Assembly: GCA_050084985.1 (NCBI GenBank)
Contig: JBITNC010000001.1
Coordinates: forward strand, 195,610,001-195,674,000
Length of the DNA: 64,000 nucleotides
DNA from: Nageia nagi
Lineage: Eukaryota > Pinophyta
Direction of reading: 5' to 3'
Part shown: piece after piece, positions 11,243 through 23,059 of the stretch
Layout: each line of letters starts with the position of its first letter
Position numbering within the stretch: the stretch's first letter is position 1
Program-made: the position numbers and the translations under genes
Notes under the pieces: model-generated
What the model saw: the letters and a program-made list of their open reading frames with translations, nothing else
Database searches by the model: none
What the model was told of the DNA's origin: nothing

Positions 11243-13240
11243 GGTTCGAGCTATGCTAACCCCTAGGGGCCATTATCTCATGATCCTTTAAGATGGTCAT
11301 GATTTTCTTACTACTGTGGACCACAAGTTTCTTCAAAGTATGGGTTTCGATGATGGTCCTTAGATGGGTTGCATCCATTGGGATTACCCTCTCATGTCAA
11401 CTTTACATGAGAGGTGGGACTCCAACATGTCTATTTTCCAAATTTCGATAGGGGAGATGATAATTACTATAGAGGATATCCATCACTTGTATAGATTACC
11501 CATTCATGATTAGAGGATTCAACATATCATTAACCAAGATCATATAAGACCATCCATTTCTTATTTATATGAGGTTTACCAAGTTGATACAATCATATAT
11601 GAGATCAACTTAGGTGGGATCAAGTATCTTCAGTATTGGCATGATGATCAACAAGGGAGTATCAGGTTCTCATTTTTGATGGGGTGTATCCAATTATATG
11701 CATTACTTGATATGGGCAACAAAAGGTTTCCTTGGTCATTACTTCTAGTAGTGATGAATATGATGCATCATGATACCATCTTTTCTTAGGATCCTACTTT
11801 TCTAGCATAGTGTTATAGGGAGATTTTCATCTACTCTTAGGGTCATAGGACCTAATTAACTATTACAGTCACTTTATAAGCATGGGTGTATGAGCATATT
11901 GTTATGGCACACCCTCATGGAATTTCCATTCCTAGTTTTTCTTCACATGCAAAGTATCCCACAAGGATCATGTGATGGAGGGAGAATTTCTAAATCCAAC
12001 CAACAAATGGAATTCATCATGATGTGGGGTTTTATTGTGACATTTTGAGTCAACTTATTATTGATCATGTCAGATTTTACCTATACTATCTATATCTAGT
12101 ATGGGATGAGCTTAAAGCTAAGCTTATCGATAGTAAATAAGTGAGAGTCCTTAGTGATCAACAGATAAATATTTTAGAGTATTTCTAGTTTGATTATGTC
12201 ATATGGTAGTTTGGGATTGTATAGGATATTTCTCCAAAGCCCATTAGATATTGGAGAGAAGGAACCCTTCTAGTAGAGTATCTTGAGTCCTTAGTTTATG
12301 CAAAGCTTGCTCCTAAGAGAGATAAGGATGTAGATGAGGAGGTTGATGCAGATGATATTGAAAGTTACTAAGATTTTTGCTACTTGATGGCAAGTTGAGC
12401 TAGAGGAGACCAATGAGAGCAACCAGGATCATTAGGTGAAATAACATATGGAGAATCCTAGTGTGGGTTTTGATGTGGAGAGAGAGAAGGATGTTGGAAT
12501 GGCCCCTATAGAGGATTTTCCTCAGATGGAAGTTCCAACTAAGAAGATTGACTCTAGTGAGGGATATCTAGGGGAGAATAAACTAGCTCTAGAGATACAA
12601 AGCTAATTCATTACTAGGTGAGGTTGAAGAGTTTAATTTTTTGCTTAGGTAGTCATGATCATTACTTGACCAATCTTGTTAAGATAATAAGTCTTTGTAT
12701 GCACAACTTCATCAGTAGAACTTAGATGAGGATAAAATCAAATATGGGGTGGATAGAGATAGGGAAAAGGCCATGGTGCATTTCTTGTAGTAGGTAGGAA
12801 CAAAGGGTGTCACAATTGGTGCAAAGAGGTACTCTTCTACCTTTGTTAGAGATATTTATAGATAAAGGGATTACTATTGGGGGTAGTTGACACATGGCTG
12901 GTAGGCATTCCTACTTTTAGGATTAGTTTAGAGTATTTGCATCCTCTCCCAAGTTATATTCATTTAGATATTAGTTCTCTCCTAGCTACTACAGCTATTG
13001 GGGCACAAGGTAGTGTTAGTTCAAGAGCGAGTAGAGGAAGGACTATAACATCTCCTAGCAAGATTGCTACTACTACTTAATCTTACCAAAGGCCTAAGGC
13101 TTCAAATATTTAGGTAGCTAGATGAGAGAGGAGTATTGGTAGCTTATCATGATGTTAGTTCAAAGAGGTTTGGAGATCAGTGAGACTAGTGATTAGGGTG
13201 GTGGCAGGGGCAACAAGTATGAGGATGCCCATGAGGATTA
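11243..13240 (+). pseudogene. Antisense plant mobile domain (PMD) gene of element A
   Basis: Plus-strand frame, opposite to the element's gag/pol. Visible PMD landmarks, in order, are HERWDSNMSIF and ISIGEMIITIEDIHHLYRLP (about 11408-11502, matching the family's TNTFHLPxGEMTITLEDVxxLLxLP), AWVYEHI (~11882), and at 12190-12245 YVIW.FGIV.DISPKP, matching the hallmark RV.RQFG..Q.IP. It is followed by a charged tail (PKRDKDVDEEVDADD, near 12310). PMD proteins are plant nuclear proteins related to MAIN and are found both as host genes and in transposons. A splice-acceptor-like TTTTTTTCTAG ends at 11243, just before the domain, so an upstream exon is likely. Numerous stops make it non-functional. 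Confidence 0.75.
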
Positions 13241-13740
13241 ACTATCAATACCTTTTTTTATCTTATTTTTTTGAAAGTTTATGATATGTATTGATAGATG
13301 ATATATATTATATTCATTTTTCTAACATGGTGATCATTATTGGGATGGCATGGATTCCTAGGTGATGGACACTATGACTATTATTTTTTGATATATATAC
13401 ATATGATGATATATTTGGATACTCATGTTTATGATGATGGTTTTATGAATTGTTGTTTTTATATTATTATGTGTTATGTTATAATTGATGATTCTAAGTT
13501 TAATTTTATTTTAATGTTGTATGTCATAATGATGTATTATTAATGTTACTTTACATTGTATTTCATGGTAATAGTATCTAATATTTTTATGGATGAATGG
13601 TTCTCATATGATGCAATCATTTAATTTGTTATATATCATTATCATTATTTGTATTATTTTGGAAAATATTTTATTTATAGTAGTATAAAATCAGATATCA
13701 TCATTTTCCATTTTCTTAGCTATTTATACACATGGGACAA

Positions 13741-13750
13741 CATATATATA

Positions 13751-13806
<56 letters not shown>
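13741..13806. repeat. (AT)n microsatellite
   Basis: About 66 bases of nearly pure AT dinucleotide with one TATTAT interruption. It may form cruciforms or slip, so its length in the assembly is uncertain. Confidence 0.95.
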
Positions 13807-13809
<3 letters not shown>

Positions 13810-13958
13810 GGCATGAATGGTATGAAAACACAAATGGATAAATGTATGAATGTGTAGTACTATGAATGTATATTCATGGATAAGTGAATATGAACGGATG
13901 CTATAACTATTTGAATGTCAAATATAATAATATAGTTAACCTACCAAGATTATCATAA

Positions 13959-13960
<2 letters not shown>

Positions 13961-14009
<49 letters not shown>
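13961..14009. repeat. (AT)n microsatellite
   Basis: About 49 bases of AT dinucleotide repeat, 155 bases right of the previous run. Confidence 0.95.
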
Positions 14010-14013
<4 letters not shown>

Positions 14014-15029
14014 TATTGAATGAAATGAATGTATAATATGATAAAGAAGTGTAATAAATAATATATTCAAACTAATTTTATCAAATAATATTTCATTTCA
14101 ATTTCATCTGGTAAATATGATATAAAATAAAATTATGATACAATTAAGTTTATTATGAACTTGTGTGTGTGCAACGATTTTCATTTCCTTCTCTCAAAGC
14201 TCACCAATTTAATGTTTTAAGAGCATAAAATATGTAAGTTGATTCATCCATGTGAAGCATCCAAAGGTATATTGTAAAAACTGGACATGTCACCTCCCCA
14301 TAAAGTATATGTCATTACTAGAAAACCATCTATAGCCCTAATGAAGACTAACCCCTAGATCCCATTATAACCTTGCTCTATTGCCAATCATACATTTGTA
14401 GTCCTAATAGATGATACTATAATCACCCAAGAATTCTACTATTCTTTTTTTTCTTCTTTCTTTCTATCTACATATTTTTCTTCCTATCTTTTTCTTTCTA
14501 TCCCATCTCTTAGGTTTGGTATGAAGTGAAATAATAGGATGAATAATCACTTGAATAATGATCAAGAAATATCAATTTTTTTATTATTTTGAGATTTAGA
14601 ATGTGTAAAATTATATGATTTCACAATATTATGAAAATGTATCAAGGTTATGTTTGTTTATCATCCAAAGTTTTAGAAACCTAGTAGAAGATATTTTAAC
14701 AAAATAGGATATGAATATAATACCCATCAACTACTTCTTTATTTATATGTACAACTATACATATGTGATATATAGATAGATATATAATATATATGTATAT
14801 CTTGGTAAATTACTATGAATATCATGTTTGCCACTTAATAGTTTTACGATGATGGAGGTAGTGAACAAGATGAACACACTGTTATGATATGAACACATAG
14901 CATGCTACACCCCAATAGCCAAGATGCTTCAGAAATATTTTTTTTGAGTGTATATATATAGATATATATGTACATATATATGTTTTATTTTTTTATAATT
15001 TTTTATATTTTTAATTTTAATTATCATTT

Positions 15030-16354
15030 ATTTCTACATAATGAATTCCATGCTGGGTAAGGGTTTGCAACAATGAACTATGAGAGATGGAATGAAAATG
15101 ATAATGAGTATGAATGGTATGATAAATAGACCAATATGTGACAAAAAAATATTTATGGATATTACATGGGAAATTGTGAGTTCATCAAAAGACTCTCAAG
15201 GATCCAAATATGGTGGGCCATAAAATTTAACAATTCTATAAATAAATGGAATAACATGGGCATTACTCATAATCCTCCATATGAAGTCTAACCTAGAGAA
15301 TAAACAAATGAGATTTTGGAGAAACTCTTCATCAGGTATATTATAAATCACATAGGTTCCTCAACATGGTCCATGATCAATATACATGCTCCCCCAAAAA
15401 GAATCTTTGAGAATGTGATAAGCACAATCAAATCTATGTAACAAACTTAACAATGTTATCACAGATAAAATCTTATATTGAACACCATCAAAAAACTAAA
15501 AAAAGTGGTATGTGTCTACATCTAATGATAGGACCTGACTCTCTATAAGGTAACTCAATAATTTCCAAGGTGAACATGGAATATAAAGGTAATATAATTC
15601 CCAAGGAGTAGTTGGAATATGATATGGATAGGCCACCTCTTGATTGGTTGGTCTCAAAAAAATAATGAAATGAATCATGATGCTTGTGTTTGAAATGTAA
15701 TCAGCTGCTTGTAGCATTATATGCAAATTTTAGAAATTGCATAAGGTTTATAAAGATAACATATATAAAATTTTTATTTTCATGAAGATAATTAATAGGT
15801 ATGCAAAAATCAAGCAATATATATCCAACACATGCATATGTACAAGATGCATATTTTTATTTATTTTTTATATTTTTCAATATTTTTTATTTTTCATGTT
15901 ATTTTATTTTTACAATATTTTTCATGGTTTTTCATAATGCCAAGTAATTGGGAACCTTTGAATGATGTTAGTAAGCAATTTTCCTACAAATAATCCAATG
16001 TCCATGATCTAAGAAGTAATAGGAAAGGGGTCTTAATCGAAGGTGAAGAAGACCTTACCCTATAATACATGATTGAGAACAAATAGGATATGAAACAAGT
16101 GGTGGGAATGGTGGTTTACATTTTGGTTTAAACTTTCTAATGACTCCCTTAAGCTCCATAAATGAAGTTGAAGCTCCAATATGTACCTCAAGAAGCATAA
16201 AAAAGAAAGGTATGTATGTAGGATGTGAAATGAAAGGTGGTGGAATCAATGGAAATGAAGAAGTCCATAATAGAAAGTATGGAATGAGGTTTCCTATAGA
16301 AACACCAAAAACTCCTATTATCAATGATATCAAAATAATGTTCCTTGCTAACAT
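15030..16354 (-). pseudogene. Unrecognised sense ORF of element A with terminal hydrophobic segments (envelope-like layout)
   Basis: Two coherent minus-strand blocks. The first (16354 to 16055, 99 codons, starts ATG) opens with a strongly hydrophobic stretch after a short positively charged N-terminus, as a signal peptide or membrane anchor would. The second (15726 to ~15030) reads over 220 codons with only three internal stops. It contains scattered cysteines and ends in a ~20-residue hydrophobic segment near 15080-15130, then two cysteines and a short tail before a stop near 15034. The blocks are joined by a very AT-rich, frame-shifted stretch (15740-15950). Signal peptide + ectodomain + C-terminal anchor, placed downstream of integrase in the sense direction, is the layout of envelope-like genes. 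I see no recognised envelope motif, so the function is inferred from layout only. Confidence 0.45.
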
Positions 16355-16659
16355 TTTTAATTCATTTTATTTTATTTAGATGTTGACTAGTTCATCCAAA
16401 TTTCACTTTCACATTCACATTTTTAATTCATGAACTCTAATTATATACAATTTCATATTTTGGAAAGGATGGCATAAGATATTAAAACACTTTATCAGAA
16501 ACAACTGAAGTCAAAATAAAAGAATATCCCATAAATTTGATATGAATATATTCAATGTGATCTATCATAATTTTAGATTTATCATAAGGCCAATGTAGAT
16601 AGAACCATTGTAATGAACTCATTTAAGATTCTTATTCCATCCATATTTCTTATACCTTT

Positions 16660-17530
16660 ACTTCACTTGCAACCTTTAAACCATTTATTTTTAATTTCCA
16701 TCCATTTGATGTATGATTTTCAAAAAGTATTTAATGTCTATCACTAATTTCACTTCTTTAGGTAAATCAAGAAAATGTGCCATAAGCATGGAAGGAGTTT
16801 TATGTAATGATTGCATCTAAACATATCCTCTTTATATATCCCTAAAATTTTTCCCAATGTATTCAAAGTAGATGTGTACTAGTTTAGGAGCTTCTAACCT
16901 TTTGGTTATTACTATTTTTCCATAAGGGTCACAAGATGAAGAAAAGATAAATCTTAACTTTACTTGATAAAATCATTTATTGATATTTATTTTAACTCTT
17001 TTTTATTTCCTAATTTTTTATGACACAAATCTCCTACAAGTTGATTCATATACTAATTTTTGATGACACAAATCTCCTACAAGTTGATTCATCCAAGTCA
17101 TGAGTGTATCTAAGCTTTGTGGATCTTAATATGCAACATCTAAACCCCAATCATTAAAAGTACAATCAAGTATGAGTTTGGGTGCTATAGTAGGCCAATA
17201 TAAGCATAATAAATTTATTTTATGTACTTGCTCATGATAATGATAAAAACCTTAGAAATACATGGCCCTATCTAGGTAAATTTCAATATTTTCTCCTTTA
17301 ACACCAACTTTTAAACCATCAAATGTACTTGGACAATGCCTCAAGGCTACCTCCTTTTGTATGTCAATGGGCAATCATAGATCATTTTGTTCTTGAAAAA
17401 TTATTCTAATAAGTTTGGATATGGCTCTATCTCCCAAATATCTAGACTTCTCAAACCATAGTACTTGCTTTATTCCTTTTCTTCCCAGTGGCATGTGAAC
17501 ACTCTTAATCCTTTTTTGTTATCATTTGTT
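16660..17530 (-). pseudogene. Unrecognised sense reading frame of element A downstream of integrase
   Basis: Minus-strand frame with only a few stops over 150 codons (about 17510 to 17060). It includes VLWFEKSRYLGDRAISKLI, CPSTFDGLKVGVKGENIEIY and LDCTFNDWGLDVAY. It is interrupted by a 43-bp tandem duplication (17011-17096) and continues to about 16660 (YGKIVITKRLEAPKLVHIYF, MAHFLDLPKEVKLVIDIKYF). The composition is protein-like and quite unlike the AT noise around it. I do not recognise the family. It lies about 150 bases beyond the end of the integrase. It could be the first part of the same extra gene as 16354-15030, or a separate ORF. Confidence 0.5.
17011..17096. repeat. 43-bp tandem duplication
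   Basis: TGACACAAATCTCCTACAAG occurs at 17021 and again at 17064, within two near-identical 43-base units. It inserts a non-multiple of three into the unrecognised frame, so it is one of its disabling lesions. Confidence 0.9.
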
Positions 17531-17679
17531 AAATTTATTTATATTTATTAGTTTATTATTAATTTTTTATTCTTATCATCTGAATATTTATAGCATATAC
17601 ATAAAGAAAATAAGACAATTTTAACTAAAAAAGGGATGAAGATGCATGATATTTATTGGTTCATGCTCCTCATTACCTT

Positions 17680-18740
17680 CTAGGTTAGCTAAGTGATATG
17701 CTCCTAAACCAAATTCTCTTTTAATTATGTAAATTCCTAACTAATTAGGGGAAAATTTTCCATTAATTTGCCTTTTTATTCATGAATTTTGTTGATTTTG
17801 TTTCAATACTAGGTCTTCTATATTGAATTCATGAATTTTAACCTTTTTTTATCAAAAGCTTATTTAATATGAATTTGATAGGTATGAATGTGTTATAATG
17901 CATTAAATCATATTTTTTCTAAGAGAAAAAATTGGTCTAATCTTATTTGATGATCTGCTTCATCTGTGATATAATCTTGTAAAGAAATTCACAAATACAA
18001 GATTTCTATTTCTAAGGGTAAGGCTACTTTTTCCCCATAAACTGGAAAAAATGGGGTTTCCCTATTAGGGATTCAAATACTAGTGTGATAACCCATAAAG
18101 AATGTGGAATGCATGCATGCCAACCTTTATGAGAGTTGTCAACTATTTTGATAAGAATACTACAAATAGTTTTGTTTGTAGCCTCAACTTGTCCATTCCC
18201 CTAGGGTTAATATGGTGTTGAAAAACTAATCCAAATATGGCATCCTTTGCATAAAGCTAATACTTCTTTATTTTTGAAATTATTTTCTTTATTTGTGATA
18301 ATTTGAGTAGGAATTCCAAAGAGGAAAATAATATGATGCTCTATGAATTTAGCTATCTTTGGTCCTTTTCTTGAAGTCATAGGAATAGCTTCCACCCATT
18401 TTGTGAAGTATTTTGTAGTTGTTATTATAAATTTATGAGATCCTAAGGAAATAGGGGATATTTGACATATCAAATCCAATTCCCATATTGAAAATGGCCA
18501 TAATGATTGCATGGGTTGTAATTCTTGTAATGGTTTATTAAATAGGTTAGAATGTTGTTAGAATTTAACATATTCTATGTAATCATGCTCCATGGTGGGC
18601 CAATAATATCCCACATGTATTAGTCATTTTGTTATTGTGGGACCACTAAAATGTCCTTCACATATTCCATTATTCACACATAAGATTATGATTTTTGAAT
18701 ATGCCCATTCTAAGCATCTAAGTAATATTCTATCAAAACC
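17680..18740 (-). pseudogene. Integrase of element A
   Basis: The minus strand shows all three integrase parts. The N-terminal HHCC zinc domain lies at about 18560-18720 (ICEGHFSGPT, GYYWPTMEHDYIEYVK). The catalytic core lies at 18512-18207 (WPFSIWELDLICQISP with the first Asp; FGIPTQIITNKENNFKNKEV, where the second catalytic Asp of the usual ITDNG is replaced). It continues as YPQGNGQVEATNKTI with the Glu (near 18180). The C-terminal region of the TPFSLVYG type runs to about 17680. Integrase inserts the element's cDNA into nuclear DNA. The altered second Asp plus stops and frameshifts mean it is dead. Confidence 0.85.
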
Positions 18741-19137
18741 TCTATGATATAGGATATCCCTAGTATACAAAAATGAGTAGATATTAATTTGAATGCTTTC
18801 CTACCCAATTTTGTTAAATTAATAGGTAGGATTTCATATCTTAAGAACTTCACTAATTGGATATGCCATAAATTTTTATCTTCCATTGTAATATCTAGAA
18901 CCACATGTTCTACTCCATCCATTTCTAATGAAGATTGAGTAATTTGAACTATCTCAACGTGAATGGTTTCTTGATGAGGGTTTTCAAACATCAAAGATAT
19001 GATTGAAGCCATATCATTGATGAATCTATTGGTTGACCTTATTGCTTCTTCTAAATTTCAAATGATTATAACATATTATCCATCAATTTTTTGTGCTTTT
19101 GTAGTAAAGGTTCTTTACATTGAAAAATCCCTTTAAC
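18741..19137 (-). pseudogene. Linker between extra RNase H and integrase, element A
   Basis: The minus frame 19012-18741 contains NLWHIQLVKFLRYEILP and KAFKLISTHFCILGISYII. These match the usual pre-integrase segment of Tat pol (WxxDIxxYLxxGxxP ... LRRxAxxYxLxxGxLYRR). It is an unstructured connector of the polyprotein and is intact except for a frame change near 19020-19130. Confidence 0.65.
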
Positions 19138-19548
19138 CTAATTTGCAATCAACAATGAATCACTAATAAATTTAACCCTTCTTAGTTTTAATTTCATGGC
19201 TATCTTTATGAATAATATCAATGATTCATACTCAACATTGTTGTTCATGTATGGAAAATTAAGTTTGAAGGAATAAGGTATGGGGACCCCTTGAGGTGTA
19301 ACAAAAATGACATCCATGCATCTAATTTTTTCACATATTGATCCATCAAAGTATATTACCATATTCCAATATTCATCAAGATTAACTAGAATTTTTGTCT
19401 CATTTAATTGTAAAACATGTTCATCTAATAATTCACAAATGATTGGTTTATCATCATATAGAGGTGCTTTAGTGAGATAATCAATTTTAGCTTGAACTTT
19501 GATCAATTTTGGACTTATTAATTGTAAATCAAATTCAATAAAATACAT
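19138..19548 (-). pseudogene. Extra, archaeal-type RNase H (aRNH) of element A
   Basis: A 136-codon open stretch. Its first third is the end of the normal RNase H/connection. Then come WNMVIYFDGS, PQGVPIPYSFKLNFPYMNNN, VEYESLI and VKFISDSLLIAN. The three acidic catalytic positions (D in YFDGS, E in VEYES, D in ISDS) are all kept. A second RNase H of this type between RNase H and integrase is diagnostic of the plant Tat lineage (Ogre, Retand, Grande relatives). It degrades RNA in RNA-DNA hybrids during cDNA synthesis. It is the best-preserved domain of A. Confidence 0.9.
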
Positions 19549-19910
19549 AATCCATTTAGATTTCCTTGTATTTTATAATTTTTGTTCATCATGTATTTCA
19601 ATGGATCTACTTTATCAATCACATACATGTTATGATTTAACATGTAATATCTTAGCTTCTTGGTTATGAAAACCATAGCTAAACATAACTTTTCTAAGTA
19701 TATGTACTTAATTTCATAACTGACTAGGGCTCAATTCAGGTAGTAAATGGCTTATTTTTCATTATTTTCAAATTTTTGGGCAAGCATAGTTCCCAATGCT
19801 AATTTTGTAGCAAAAATCTAAAATAGAAATAGTTCCCCTTAGGTAGGTCTAAAATTGAAGGTGATAAAAGATAACATTTTATTTGATCAAATGCTTCTTA
19901 TTTTTCATTA
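19549..19910 (-). pseudogene. RNase H domain of element A
   Basis: The minus frame around 19610-19745 reads SYEIKYIYLEKLCLAMVF, TKKLRYYMLNHNMYVIDKV and DPLKYMMN. This is the typical second half of gypsy RNase H (YExxYxxxEKxxLAxVFxxxKLRxYML...). The N-terminal half (19745-19910) is more eroded. Confidence 0.8.
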
Positions 19911-20770
19911 CCCCAGTGGAATGTAATGCCCTTTTTTAAAAGTTTATTAAAAGGTTTACATTTATCAGATAATTATGAAATAAAATATCTTACAATTTGC
20001 ATCTTACCTTGTAAAATTTGTAATTGCTTTATATTTGAAGGGGGAAGCATATTCACTATCAATTTTATCTTATTAGGTTCTACTTTAATTCCTCACTTGA
20101 ATATAAAAACCTAATAGTTTTCCCAAGTTAACCCTAAAAAAATATTTCCTAGGGTTTAATCAAATATTATGCTCTAATAATATATCAAATATCTTGATAA
20201 GTATCTTTGGATGGTCTTCCTAGATTTTATACTTAGCTAATACATCATCCACATAATTTTCCATAGTATCATGCATGTAGTCATGAAAAATATATGTCAT
20301 TGTCCATTGGTAAGTAGCTCTCATATTCTTTAGTACAAACCTTATTACCTCATAACAAAATGTTCTACAAGGTGTTATAAAGTTATTTTATGTTAATATT
20401 TAGGTGCTACTCTTATTTGGTTATACCCTAAGAATCCATCCATAAAAGATAGCATTTCATGTACAAAAATAGAGTCAACCAAATTATCTATGTTTGGTAT
20501 TGGAAAATTGTCCTTAGGGAAAGCTTAGTTTAACTCTCTAAAATTCATGCATATGTAAATATTTCCATTGGACTTTTTAACTAGCACCATGTTGGAAATC
20601 CAATCATAATAATCAATAGGATGGATGAGTTTGGCTTCTAAGAGTTTTTGTAATTATTCTTTTACCATTAATGCTATTGTTGGATGCATTTTATGTAATT
20701 TTTATTTAACCAATTTAGCATCCTCTTTAATACCTAGGTTATATACCACCAAGTTGGGATCCAATCCTAG
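19911..20770 (-). pseudogene. Reverse transcriptase of element A
   Basis: Minus-strand RT motifs are DWISNMVLVKKSNG and NFRELN.AFPKDNFPIPNID (about 20615-20485), then the active-site YVDDVLAK with both Asp present (20254-20231), then thumb sequence to ~19910. It copies element RNA into DNA. Stops are scattered; for example, the K of the usual LNKACPKD block has become a stop. Confidence 0.85.
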
Positions 20771-22340
20771 CATATCAACATATGACCATGCAAATATCTT
20801 TTGCTTTTATTTAAGTATAAATATGAATTCCCATCTCTCGTATTTAGCTAGTGTCTTTCCTAGTTGAATAATATTAGGATTTTCTAGATCATCACTTAAG
20901 TTAACCTCAATGGTTTCTTCAATTAACATGTGGAATCCCTCTTCCAACTGATTTGGTATCAAAATCCAATCTTTATCATTTAGGTTGTATTCTTCATCTT
21001 CACCTAAATTTTGGTCTTCCAAGGTTGTATTTATGGTATATTCTAAGGTTTGTAATATAGTATTGATATCTTTGAAGTCATGTATTGTAGGTTATTTAGA
21101 AACTAGCATAAATTTTGTAGTATCTTCATCTACCATGAAGTATGATGAAGAGCTACTTGAGCTTATTGGGTTTAATAGTTCAAACTCATCACTTTCAGAC
21201 CAATCAAAAGATATTTTTTCTAAAACCTCATCATATATTTCTTCATTATATACCATATTACGTGGTACAACATTAGAAAATAATCTTTCTAAAGATAATA
21301 TTTTGTGTTCTAGATTATCTTGATTTAGTATTTCATTAAAATTTTCACATGATTTTTCATATTCTTGTTCTTGCTCAACTATTTTACAACCAAATTCTTT
21401 TTTATTCTTACCTTTGTATCCCATTCCTATTTTATTAGTTGGTAAATGGTAATAAATATCAATTATATATCTAGTTCCTTGTTTGTATCAACTTAAACTT
21501 TGTCCTTTCCATTAACCTTTATCGAAATATCTTTAGATGAACAATCTCACATAAGGTGATAGATATTCTAATAAATTATAGAAACTACCTTCATGTGGTT
21601 GTGGTAAATAAATGAGAGGTGGTTCTATAATACCTATATAAAAAAAGATATTTTGATTAGGAACCTTTCCTAATGGAACCAATTGCCCCACTACAATAGG
21701 AGATTCTTTTTGTCCTCCTATTTCTTGGGTAGAAGGAATACTAAAAATAACATCATAAATTACAAATTCCCCTATACCGCATTCTAACAATTTTATTATT
21801 TTTATATAGATATTTGATGACTTATTCTTTTCTTGACAATAATCACTTTTTAATGATGTATACATAGAAGATGGAATTTTTGATGAGGAAGCTTTACTTA
21901 ATTCATCTAATTTTCAAGCCCTTTCTTCTTAGGTACATTTTTCTTATGGTGTTGGTTCTATATTTGGTGATGAATAATTACTATTTTTTATTAAGTTTTG
22001 GATAATTCTTTGTTAATAGCACATTTTTCTTTTAAATATCTTAATGAAGAATTATTCTTACCCACCCCAAAAATCAATGGTCTTTCTGGTGGTATTGGTG
22101 TTGTGAAATAATGAGTAGATGGTAAAGCTACTTCTTTTGAAAAATGTGTACTATTAAAGTGTGAATAAATGTGTACTACATCCTTGTGAATATACTTTAA
22201 ATGATTATTATATGTTTATGGGATGCATTGCATGTCCCTAATACAAGGTCTCCCTAAAAGGATGTTATATTGAGTTATGTCTCCTTCAATTACTTGCAAT
22301 ATTGTTTACAATATCTTAGATCCTATAGGAATAGGCAACA
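20771..22340 (-). pseudogene. Protease-to-RT linker of element A
   Basis: About 1.5 kb of minus-strand frames (21022-20807, 21424-21092, 21865-21533) that are acidic, Ser/Glu-rich and poor in motifs. They are consistent with the long low-conservation linker found between protease and RT in Tat polyproteins. I see no separate domain. The plus frames here are their mirror images. Confidence 0.5.
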
Positions 22341-22386
22341 AAATTGATCCCATTATTAAGAATAAAGCATCATTGAACACTTTTAG

Positions 22387-22818
22387 CTACATGGTTGGTA
22401 TACAAATATGTGAAAATGAAAGATATAAATTTTTATATGTAGTTGTTGAGATAATGTTTATTGTTGAATCTTCATCAATCAATATTATTTTTAAATCTTT
22501 ACCATCTACCTTACCTATGATGTGAAAAGGTAGATCTTTACCATGTGTCTCATTTGAATGTTTAACTTCATGATCATAGAAAATAATTGTAGGTATTTGA
22601 CTTGTTTTAATGTTTCCTACAAAAGAGATAAAGCTTTCAGGGTCATTTATATCCAACTCAATTATTTGTAATAATTGGTTCATTACATCTCTATGGTTAT
22701 TACATTGTTGTAGTAAATTGAATAAATATATTTTTACTTGCAAATGTTTTAATTGTTGATGTAGAGATACTTTCACTAAGACCTTGAGAGGTTGAGATCT
22801 AGGTATAGTCAGTTGCAT
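22387..22818 (-). pseudogene. Aspartic protease region of element A
   Basis: A 143-codon open minus frame. Near its C-terminal end is DLKIILIDEDSTINIIS, aligning with the usual VLIDxGSSxNIIS of Tat proteases. The first catalytic Asp is kept, but the following residues read DED instead of D(T/S/G)G, so the active-site loop is altered. The upstream 90 residues (LIIELDINDPESFISFVGNI and similar) are the usual hydrophilic pre-protease part. The protease would mature the gag-pol polyprotein. Confidence 0.7.
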
Positions 22819-23059
22819 AATAACCTCATCTAGTTTATTATTTGGAATAACATTATGTCTTCCTTATGCATTTTTAGCTCTTGTAGTAATATTTACCATT
22901 CATATGAATTTTGAGTTGTCATAACTCCTATTGTGTATTACTTGATTTTTGTGTGGATGTAATGAAACATTATTAGCTTGATGTTGGGGAAAAGGATTTT
23001 GATTAATTCCCAAATTTTGATTAGGAATAGATAGAGATTTGTCAACTTCCAATTTTTCT

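Larger units (their letters stand above)
13241..15030. other. AT-rich spacer of element A with (AT)n microsatellites
   Basis: Very AT-rich sequence between the antisense PMD gene and the 3'-most sense reading frame. It includes two long (AT)n runs (13741-13806, 13961-14009), TA-rich tracts near 14755-14800 and 14950-14990, and CTTTCTTTCTATC-type pyrimidine runs near 14450-14500. No protein similarity was seen; the plus frame at 13340-13543 is low-complexity. Confidence 0.6.

Noticed and set aside
13340-13543. Plus-strand 67-codon ORF rich in Tyr, Ile and Met
   Set aside because: Low-complexity AT-rich sequence next to (AT)n runs; no motif and no continuity.
13741-14009. CRISPR-like or origin-like reading of the AT-rich repeat tracts
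   Set aside because: They are plain (AT)n microsatellites without spacers; the genome is clearly a plant nuclear one.
16140-16379. Plus-strand 79-codon ORF (MTPLSSINEVEAP...)
   Set aside because: It is the mirror image of the minus-strand frame 16354-16055, which continues into further coherent minus-strand sequence and fits the element's gene order.
20625-20867. Plus-strand ORF and similar plus frames at 19926, 20985 and 22277
   Set aside because: Complement of the reverse transcriptase, linker and protease of element A on the minus strand.
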